The notes beneath the pieces are model-generated. The model was not told the origin of the DNA. It saw only the letters and a program-made list of their open reading frames with translations, and ran no database searches. Of a stretch of 60,000 nt of DNA, positions 12,801 through 24,800 are shown piece by piece. Every line of letters begins with the position of its first letter. The first letter of the stretch is position 1. The DNA is taken from positions 1,490,001-1,550,000 of the forward strand of contig CAIIXF020000001.1 of assembly GCA_903813345.2 (NCBI GenBank), written 5' to 3'. Made by a program: the position numbers and the translations under genes. Source of the stretch: Owenia fusiformis (lineage: Eukaryota; Annelida; Polychaeta; Sabellida; Oweniidae).

Positions 12801-15800
12801 AATTAGACAAAACGGTACACAAACAGGATCTCAAAAATATCATGGTGATGAAGAAATTAAACATGTTTGAAAAGGTAATTTGTAGTGTCCTATATAGTAA
12901 CTGCAATCCTCATAATCTTCAAAATGCCCTTCACAGTTAACATACTATGGTAGGTATTTATTAGAATTGTAGAGTAATGTTTGGGGATCCATGTATCTGC
13001 TCATTTGTTTATTTGTTTGATTGTTTGGACATATCATCTTAGATCATAAAATCTTGAGGTTATCAGTCTTAATAAAGGGTCAAAGGTCGATGTTCAGATG
13101 TGCCCAGCATGGCTTGGGTCAAACATTGTGACTTAATATATTTCTGAATGAATCCAATAAAATTTGATCATCACCATGACATTTCATACATGATTTATAA
13201 CCATAATTTTCATGAACCCACTACACGTGCTACACAAATGACTAGCTCGGGACTGACACAGGCATTTGCATTCTCATTTAACCCCAAAACTATGTGAAAC
13301 AAGTACATGAACACCTGACAACTTGTTTTCCAAATAAGAGTTTCAGGTACAGATTCAATCTGTCTTCCTTTGAACTTAAAATACACCAAAAATAATAAAA
13401 TTCAGAACTCCATGTAAATTGCACCATCAACAGATTTTGATACAAAACATCATGTCTATACATTGTATATTAAAGTTGGAAAAATGCTCAGCTATTGAGC
13501 AAATTAAAGGCTTTTAAAAATATATGAGGAGCACATCTTCATTCACTTGTCTCAAATCAGTGGCAGTGAACGCAGTTAAGACCAATGTGCAAAGATGTGA
13601 GAAGCATGCATATCGTTCGATCATTGATTTTCAAACTTAGGTTGCACAAATACTAATTTTATCAGGCTCTACAATAAGAGTCTATTGAAGATGCAATTTA
13701 TAAGTCGTTATGATTTTAAAATCTGAAAGTATTTTAGGATGTATATGGAGGATGAGCCACACTGAATGAGAAGACACCACCAAAACACTCACCAGTCAGG
13801 CGACTTAGGCCCCATAACTTTGGGGGTCGACCTCGTCGCCGCTTAATTTCTGAATTCAAGATAACATACTAGTTCAACTCTTATTTCTCAACACTACATC
13901 ATTAGAACCTATTTTTGATGGCAGTTAAGTTACCAGTTTGCCATGCATATCTTAATATATAATATTATAGTTCACTGTTATAATATTGTCTCAGAATACT
14001 GTATAAGTGGTAATTTTGCCTAATCATTTAATTTGCCTATTTCCTAATTTTTGCCAGGTTCGGAAAATTAAATGTCGGAAATATTGTCTTTATAATGTTA
14101 TCCAATGGGAGGTTTCTTGTCATTAGGAAAATTAAAATTAGGAAAATGATGAAATTTGACCATTCGGAAAATTAACCACTCGGATTAAATACCACTTATA
14201 CAGTAGTCCATTTTTGATCACCATGGAATTTCATGTAAAATTAATTTGCATTGTTCTTTATAGATTAGTTATCTGGGCGAAATAGCTATAAGTTTTTTTA
14301 ATCCGATTTTTTTATATTTTAACAATGCTAGACATTTCCTAATCCAGTAAAAATTACAAACAAAATTTTGTTGATCTTCGAACTGGTCAACATACCCTAG
14401 AAAGATCAAAAATGAACTATTTAAACATCGAAGTGAGAGAATAAGATTAGTAACAGTTAGAAAAGAACACCTAGTGAATTATAGAGAACTCAACAAGATG
14501 ATAAGAACCCAACTACATTGATAGTCATACCTTGATCAGGCTGGAAGAGTCCCATGCGTCGAGAACAGCCCACATTGTAGCGTTTAGCACAGGCAGTGGT
14601 GCAGAACCTCTTCGACCTCTTAAACAACTTTGCCATCATGACGCGGCCACAGAACTCACACTTCAAAGTAGGGCCATCACTACGATCTAAAAGGACAGCT
14701 TGGTTTTAAAAAAAATTACATTATGACATCATTAAATCAAATTAAATACCAGTAAGAGCTTTTATGACTTATTATGAATATGGGGTTACTGTACTTTGAA
14801 GTGAAATAAACCCTTTTAAACCATCGGCAAATATGGTGTATTAGCAAGTCTCAATCTCGTAATATTGGGGGAAAACAGAATATGTTTCCCCCTACCCTTC
14901 CCAAACATTACATCTTTGAAGGGAATATGAATATTTTAAAAATAATAGATGATTTCTGAAGTAAAATAGATGAATGAGAGAGATTGACTTCACCTTGCTG
15001 ATTATATTCACTATTAATAAGTGATTCTAAATGCTATATGCCTCCATTTTAAATGTACACAATCTTATCTATTGGGTCCTATACTAAAGTAAGGCATAAT
15101 ACCAACCAAATAAAACACAGATTCTACATATAGCGACACAAACCAAACCAAAAGTGTACACTTGATTATATTGAATAATAAATATCAATCACTATCATAA
15201 CAAAATACATTTTAATTTTGTTTAAGCTCATAACAAAAAAACACCATGCTTATTCAATAGGAAGACATTCTACACACATATAGAATCAAAAATGGATAAC
15301 AATGACACATTCATGACAGGTTGGTTAGGTGAATGCACAAAAACTAATTTTCAGTATACTATTAAATGTGTGTAACAATTAGGCAAATACAAATGTGAGA
15401 CCCAGTGGAATTATCTAAGGTGTAAAGAAATTTAAAGGGACACATCCCATGCATCGTGATATCACGCACACTTACTCCTATTTCTATGGTGGGCTGAGAG
15501 CCTATGTAATATTGCTGCAATATGGATAAGCAGTAAGTATATAATGTTAAATCCCATTAGAATCAAGTGGAAATACAGAACATTTTCACACATACTAGTT
15601 TTCTGCATGAAAACACCAGTTTCAGATGACAAATTGCATGAAAACACCAGTTTCAGATGACAAATTGCATGAAAACACCAGTTTCAGATGACAAATGGCT
15701 GTCTAAGGTGTCAAGGGGAGTGACAAATTTGAGACGAGATGGTTGTCTGGAAAAAATCTAGTTTTTAGAGAAATTAAGTGCAAAAAATCAAATTCTGACA

Positions 15801-18800
15801 AAATTTTGAAAACCAAAATTCTGCGGTTTTTCTGCAGCAAAGCTGGAATTCTAGTATGTGTGCATTTTATCTTACTGTTTTTATCATAATTGATGGACAC
15901 TTATAACTGAAGTTATTATCTGAAACTCTAGTTAATATAAAACATATAAGTATCACTGAAGGTTATAAAATGTCTCAATTTATGCAGCAAGAACCTGTAA
16001 AATATGCATTAAGTGAGAATCTCCCTTATATGAGTATGTTATTATAATAAACCCAACTGTGTTCACTATACACAGGTTTTACTGTACTGGTCTTGGAAAT
16101 TTTAAACTGTTTAATGGAGCATGAAGCACAGTATAAGAGAGTAAAGGGGGTATGTAGTTGTTACCTGTTGCTCTGGCAGAAAGGACTGGTTCCTCCCTGG
16201 CTATCTTACTGGGAGGACCTCCATCTGATTTGCTCTTCTCACTGAATGGCTTCTGAGGAGGCTAAAAACACAATATATATAACTTTACATAACAAAATTC
16301 TTGTAAGAGATCCTTATATAAGCCAGAAAAAAACATTAGGATTTTGTCAAGCTTGTCAATGAGCTGCCTTATGAATAAACTCATATCTGAAGTCTTTTCA
16401 GTTTGCACATATAGAGCACTGGTAATTATCTAATTACAAGTATACAAACTTTTACACAAACTACATCATCAAAACTCAACACACTCACTGGAAAAGGATC
16501 GGGTCCTTCTTGTATAACAAAGCCCTCTATTACATGTGTTAGCACCTGCGGTTTGACTATGGCTTTCTGGCGCTCCCCTTGAACAATGGCAGTAGGTGGA
16601 CCTGAGGTTGAGACATTCGTCAGACTGACAACCTTGTCTTCTAAATTAGAGAAACACAAATAGTAATATTATGGCATGGAAGGTACTTTTTCAATTACTT
16701 TTTCAAAACATTTTTAATTAAGGGAATATAGTTTTGATTCTCATCCTATAACTAATCCTAATAACACCAAATGTTTTTTAATTCATGACGATGTAACTCA
16801 CATATAAATCAACATATCTGAACATAAACCTCCTTTTCTGATTATAATCAAAGCTTAAAAAATCCTGATTTGCAAGCAGTACAAGTTACAAATTGAAAAA
16901 CTGATTGCATCTTTTAAAACTTCAAAAGACAATAAATACATTTCCTATATGAACATTTCTTAATTAACCTTATTGACAAAAAAATGTTTTTTTCCAATTC
17001 TATTCAATTTGATTGTGATTGTGTAAGTAGAAGTAACAGCAGACCAGAAAACATATAAAAATGGGTGTATTAGACGCAATGGTCAAGATTGCCAACAAGC
17101 ACATTCATATCAAAGGGCTGCATATGGTATAGTGTTTCCATTAAACTTCTACTTACCAGTTGGTGAGGCTGTTGGAGATGGAATTATATCATTATCAACT
17201 TCCATATTCTCTTCTTTATCACCAGATGACTCTGAATGTCCATTCACTGAAATATCTCCATTCGTTTTTACTTCATCGTTTATCTTATCATTACCATTTA
17301 ATTTCACATCTTTATTACTATTAATCAATGTTTTTTTACTTTGAGATTTATCTCCTCCCTGATGCTGTTTATTGTCAGAAGACGATAATGATTCAGAGCT
17401 ACTGGCGCCATCTGGTTTTGAACCAGAGTCTGATGATGCATCAGAAGATGTTGCAGGTTTAATATGTGAAATAGTCTTTTTTGAAGTGACTGGTGTAGAC
17501 AGTGGTGAAGTAATGTTTGTCGGAGGTTTACTTTGAGTAGACCCCTTTGGGCTAGTTTGTCTGATTTTGGATCCTCCCATTACTGGCTTACTGCCTGTAG
17601 ATGGTTTCGTGCCAATTGTTGTAGGTTTTGTACCACTTGGTGAAGGTTTTGGACCACTCATTGTAGGTTTTGAACCAGTTGGAGTTGATTTTGTTCCACT
17701 TGTGCTAAGTTTTGGACTACTTGTAGATTTTGAACCGACTGTAGTAGGTTTTGAACCATTTGTAGAAGGTTTCACACTCTGTGGTTTTGAGGCTGTAGTT
17801 GTGGTCTTACTTGACATTGTACTAGGTTTTGTAGTCACAGCTTGTGTTAGTTTAGTCCCAGTTACAGTTGCTGTTGCAACACTTGGTTTGGCCATTTGGC
17901 GTCCACGTACCTTCTGCACTTGTTTAGGCAAAATATGCTGTGCAGTTGTACGTGGTTTGGTCCCAGGGGTGCCAGCTGGAGGGGTCTGGGGTTTAGTTAT
18001 AGCTGCCTGAGGGGAGTTGACAACCTGTGTAGTTGTAGTGACTTTATTGTTGTTGCCTGCCTTGTTAGCAGAGGCCAGCAGCGCAGATATGCTTTTATTA
18101 CTGGAGCTGAGGGATCCAGTGGATTTGGCACCAGATCCTGTGACTTTGCCCACAGTGGCTGGATTAGTTGGCCTGACTCCCTGCTCAACTGCCACTTTGG
18201 CTCCTTTAGTGGCCTGATTGGGCATATTTTGGACCATGCACGCATGGTGAGTCTGCATGGGGCCTGCTGCACGGATAAACATTGGTGCGTTGGTTAGAAT
18301 AGTTGGGGACTGGGTGCCAATCAACTGCTGTGGTGCTATGGGGATATTCTGACCAAACTGCGCCATTGCTTGTAATTGATTTAACACTGTGGGGCTAGTG
18401 ATCATTGTTGGCTGGTTAGGCTGCGTCACCAGCTGTGCAGGGTTAGAAAGTCTGATCTGGCCAGGACTGAGAATTTGATTCTGAGTGGAGCTTGCTTGGC
18501 TTCTGATGGCATTTGATCCATTGTTCTGATTGGCTGACATTGAGCCTGGTGGCACAGAGGTCTGTACACCTATCATAGTACCTGCAAGGTTAAATAAATG
18601 GGGGATATAAAATATATATATTTGTGATACAGAGATCTGTTAAGAGTACCAGTGCAAAATCTACATCTATTGCTTTTTAAAAGTTTAAATCTACAACTAT
18701 TGCTTAAACTCAAATAAATTTCTTTTTTGGTGATACCATTTTTATCATGATAGCTAGGTCACTATTTGGAATCCTTGATAATGAGTATTTCTTCAAATCC

Positions 18801-21800
18801 AGGTAGCTAAGTTCCTTAATGCATCTGAATGACCTACCAAGTTGTTGTATGAAGAAAGGCTGTGACTGTTGAGCCATATTGTGAGGCTGACTTCCTTGAC
18901 GTTGTATCATTGCTTTCCCCATCATATTGGCAGGCATACCTAGACGAAGATTGTTAATAAGAATAACATATCAGTTTATCAAAGGTAATTATATGACCAA
19001 GGGCGATTTCCCCTGACGCTCTTATACTGTTTATGCATGTCACAGTACTTAATAGACCTTCACATATATAGAATATATCTGGTTAAGAGAATATACCTGG
19101 ATGAGCTAGCATCACTTGAGGCTGGATATGTGTAGGTTGGCTTCCATTTGGAGATTTTGTGTTATTGGACTTTGTAGGACTGGCAGTGGCTGATCCTGGA
19201 GAACCTGCTGGTGGCCCTCCATTTGGAGATTTGGCAGACATCTATAATAAGGAACATACATCCTTCTTAACTGAGTCATACATTAACAATAAGGCAAAAA
19301 ATTGTAAACTGTAATGGTTTCACTGAATTTATCTTGAAAACTTTTTTGAAAAATCTACATATTGCTGACATAACTGAAATAGATATGATGTGCCCAGTAC
19401 TTACTTGAACAGTGGTTGGAGATTGTGGTATGGGGGACATCACCCCAGGACTACGTGGGCTCATACCCAATTGCTGACATAATTGAAATAGATATGATGT
19501 GCCCAGTACTTACTTGAACAGTGGTTGGAGATTGTGGTATGGGGGACATCATCCCAGGACTACGTGGGCTCATACCCAATTGCTGACATAATTGAAATAG
19601 ATATGATGTGCCCAGTACTTACTTGAACAGTGGTTGGAGATTGTGGTATGGGGGACATCATCCCAGGACTACGTGGGCTCATACCCAATTGCTGACATAA
19701 TTGAAATAGATATGATGTGCCCAGTACTTACTTGAACAGTGGTTGGAGATTGTGGTATGGGGGACATCATCCCAGGACTACGTGGGCTCATACCCAATTG
19801 CTGACATAATTGAAATAGATATGATGTGCCCAGTACTTACTTGAACAGTGGTTGGAGATTGTGGTATGGGGGACATCATCCCAGGACTACGTGGGCTCAT
19901 ACCCAATTGCTGACATAATTGAAATAGATATGATGTGCCCAATACTTACTTGAACAGTGGTTGGAGATTGCGGTATGGGAGACATCATCCCAGGACTACG
20001 TGGGCTCATACCCAATTGCTGACATAATTGAAATAGATATGGTGTACCCAATACTTACTTGAACAGTGGTTGGAGATTGCGGTATGGGGGACATCATCCC
20101 AGGACTACGTGGGCTCATACCCAATTGCTGACATAACTGAAATAGATATGGTGTACCCAGTACTTACTTGAACAGTGGTTGGAGATTGTGGTATGGGAGA
20201 CATCATCCCAGGACTACGTGGGCTCATACCCAATTGCTGACATAATTGAAATAGATATGGTGTACCCAATACTTACTTGAACAGTGGTTGGAGATTGCGG
20301 TATGGGAGACATCATCCCAGGACTACGTGGGCTCATACCCAATTGCTGACATAATTGAAATAGATATGATGTGCCCAATACTTACTTGAACAGTGGTTGG
20401 AGATTGCAGTATGGGGGACATCATCCCAGGACTACGTGGGCTCATACCCAATTGCTGACATAACTGAAATAGATATGGTGTACCCAGTACTTACTTGAAC
20501 AGTGGTTGGAGATTGCGGTATGGGGGACATCATCCCAGGACTACGTGGGCTCATACCCAATTGCTGACATAACTGAAATAGATATGGTGTACCCAGTACT
20601 TACTTGAACAGTGGTTGGAGATTGCAGTATGGGGGACATCATCCCAGGACTACGTGGGCTCATACCCAATTGCTGACATAATTGAAATAGATATGGTGTA
20701 CCCAGTACTTACTTGAACAGTGGTTGGAGATTGCGGTATGGGGGACATCATCCCAGGACTACGTGGGCTCATACCCAATTGCTGACATAACTGAAATAGA
20801 TATGGTGTACCCAATACTTACTTGAACAGTGGTTGGAGATTGCAGTATGGGGGACATCATCCCAGGACTACGTGGGCTCATACCCAATTGCTGACATAAT
20901 TGAAATAGATATGGTGTACCCAGTACTTACTTGAACAGTGGTTGGAGATTGCGGTATGGGGGACATCATCCCAGGACTACGTGGGCTCATACCCAATTGC
21001 TGACATAATTGAAATAGATATGGTGTACCCAGTACTTACTTGAACAGTGGTTGGAGATTGCGGTATGGGGGACATCATCCCAGGACTACGTGGGCTCATA
21101 CCCAATTGCTGACATAATTGAAATAGATATGATGTGCCCAGTACTTACTTGAACAGTGGTTGGAGATTGCGGTATGGGGGACATCATCCCAGGTCTACGT
21201 GGGCTCATGCCCAATTGCTGACATAATTGAAATAGATATGGTGTACCCAGTACTTACTTGAACAGTGGTTGGAGATTGCGGTATGGGGGACATCATCCCA
21301 GGTCTACGTGGGCTCATGCCCAACTGCTGACATAACTGAAATAGATATGATGTGCCTAGTACTTACTTGAACAGTGGTTGGAGATTGCGGTATGGGAGAC
21401 ATCATCCCAGGACTACGTGGGCTCATGCCCAACTGCTGACATATTTGAAATAGATATGGTGTACCCAGTACTTACTTGAACAGTGGTTGGAGATTGCGGT
21501 ATGGGGGACATCATCCCAGGACTACGTGGGCTCATACCCAATTGCTGACATAATTGAAATAGATATGGTGTACCCAATACTTACTTGAACAGTGGTTGGA
21601 GATTGTGGTATGGGGGACATCATCCCAGGACTACGTGGGCTCATACCCAATTGCTGACATAATTGAAATAGATATGATGTGCCCAATACTTACTTGAACA
21701 GTGGTTGGAGATTGTGGTATGGGGGACATCATCCCAGGACTACGTGGGCTCATACCCAATTGCTGACATAATTGAAATAGATATGATGTGCCCAATACTT

Positions 21801-24800
21801 ACTTGAACAGTGGTTGGAGATTGTGGTATGGGGGACATCATCCCAGGACTACGTGGGCTCATACCCAATTGCTGACATAATTGAAATAGATATGATGTGC
21901 CCAATACTTACTTGAACAGTGGTTGGAGATTGTGGTATGGGAGACATCATCCCAGGACTACGTGGGCTCATACCCAATTGCTGACATAATTGAAATAGAT
22001 ATGATGTGCCCAGTACTTACTTGAACAGTGGTTGGAGATTGCGGTATGGGAGACATCATCCCAGGACTACGTGGGCTCATACCCAATTGCTGACATAATT
22101 GAAATAGATATGGTGTACCCAGTACTTACTTGAACAGTGGTTGGAGATTGTGGTATGGGGGACATCATCCCAGGACTACGTGGGCTCATGCCCAATTGCT
22201 GACATAATTGAAATAGATATGGTGTACCCAATACTTACTTGAACAGTGGTTGGAGATTGCGGTATGGGGGACATCATCCCAGGACTACGTGGGCTCATAC
22301 CCAATTGCTGACATAATTGAAATAGATATGGTGTACCCAATACTTACTTGAACAGTGGTTGGAGATTGCGGTATGGGGGACATCATCCCAGGACTACGTG
22401 GGCTCATACCCAATTGCTGACATAATTGAAATAGATATGGTGTACCCAGTACTTACTTGAACAGTGGTTGGAGATTGTGGTATGGGGGACATCATCCCAG
22501 GACTACGTGGGCTCATACCCAATTGCTGACATAATTGAAATAGATATGATGTGCCCAGTACTTACTTGAACAGTGGTTGGAGATTGCGGTATGGGGGACA
22601 TCATCCCAGGACTACGTGGGCTCATACCCAATTGCTGACATAATTGAAATAGATATGATGTGCCTAGTACTTACTTGAACAGTGGTTGGAGATTGCGGTA
22701 TGGGGGACATCATCCCAGGTCTACGTGGGCTCATGCCCAACTGCTGACATAATTGAAATAGATATGGTGTACCCAATACTTACTTGAACAGTGGTTGGAG
22801 ATTGCGGTATGGGGGACATCATCCCAGGACTACGTGGGCTCATACCCAACTGCTGACATAATTGAAATAGATATGATGTACCCAATACTTACTTGAACAG
22901 TGGTTGGAGATTGTGGTATGGGGGACATCATCCCAGGACTACGTGGGCTCATACCCAATTGCTGACATAATTGAAATAGATATGATGTGCCCAGTACTTA
23001 CTTGAACAGTGGTTGGAGATTGTGGTATGGGGGACATCATCCCAGGACTACGTGGGCTCATATCCAATTGCTGACATAATTGAAATAGATATGATGTACC
23101 CAATACTTACTTGAACAGTGGTTGGAGATTGTGGTATGGGGGACATCATCCCAGGACTACGTGGGCTCATACCCAATTGCTGACATAATTGAAATAGATA
23201 TGATGTGCCCAGTACTTACTTGAACAGTGGTTGGAGATTGTGGTATGGGGGACATCATCCCAGGACTACGTGGGCTCATATCCAATTGCTGACATAATTG
23301 AAATAGATATGATGTACCCAATACTTACTTGAACAGTGGTTGGAGATTGTGGTATGGGGGACATCATCCCAGGACTACGTGGGCTCATACCCAATTGCTG
23401 ACATAATTGAAATAGATATGATGTACCTAGTACTTACTTGAACAGTGGTTGGAGATTGCGGTATGGGGGACATCATCCCAGGACTACGTGGGCTCATACC
23501 CAATTGCTGACATAATTGAAATAGATATGATGTACCTAGTACTTACTTGAACAGTGGTTGGAGATTGCGGTATGGGGGACATCATCCCAGGACTACGTGG
23601 GCTCATACCCAATTGCTGACATAATTGAAATAGATATGATGTGCCCAATACTTACTTGAACAGTGGTTGGAGATTGCGGTATGGGAGACATCATCCCAGG
23701 ACTACGTGGGCTCATACCCAATTGCTGACATAATTGAAATAGATATGATGTGCCCAATACTTACTTGAACAGTGGTTGGAGATTGCGGTATGGGAGACAT
23801 CATCCCAGGACTACGTGGGCTCATACCCAATTGCTGACATAATTGAAATAGATATGATGTGCCCAGTACTTACTTGAACAGTGGTTGGAGATTGTGGTAT
23901 GGGAGACATCATCCCAGGACTACGTGGGCTCATACCCAATTGCTGATATAATTGAAATAGATATGATGTGCCCAGTACTTACTTGAACAGTGGTTGGAGA
24001 TTGTGGTATGGGGGACATCATCCCAGGACTACGTGGGCTCATACCCAATTGCTGACATAATTGAAATAGATATGATGTGCCCAGTACTTACTTGAACAGT
24101 GGTTGGAGATTGCGGTATGGGAGACATCATCCCAGGACTACGTGGGCTCATACCCAATTGCTGACATAATTGAAATAGATATGATGTGCCCAGTACTTAC
24201 TTGAACAGTGGTTGGAGATTGTGGTATTGGAGACATCATCCCAGGACTACGTGGGCTCATCCCCAACTGCTGACATAATTGAAATAGATATGATGTGCCC
24301 AGTACTTACTTGAACAGTGGTTGGAGATTGTGGTATGGGGGACATCATCCCAGGACTACGTGGGCTCATACCCAATTGCTGACATAATTGAAATAGATAT
24401 GATGTGCCCAGTACTTACTTGAACAGTGGTTGGAGATTGTGGTATTGGAGACATCATCCCAGGACTACGTGGGCTCATCCCCAACTGCTGACATAATTGA
24501 AATAGATATGATGTGCCCAGTACTTACTTGAACAGTGGTTGGAGATTGTGGTATGGGGGACATCATCCCAGGACTACGTGGGCTCATACCCAACTGCTGA
24601 CATAATTGAAATAGATATGATGTGCCCAGTACTTACTTGAACAGTGGTTGGAGATTGTGGTATGGGGGACATCATCCCAGGACTACGTGGGCTCATACCC
24701 AATTGCTGACATAATTGAAATAGATATGATGTGCCCAGTACTTACTTGAACAGTGGTTGGAGATTGCGGTATGGGAGACATCATCCCAGGACTACGTGGG

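Noticed and set aside
17567-18297. Plus-strand open frames of 147 and 133 codons
   Set aside because: They lie antisense to the low-complexity Polyhomeotic central exon; their open length follows from its biased codon use.
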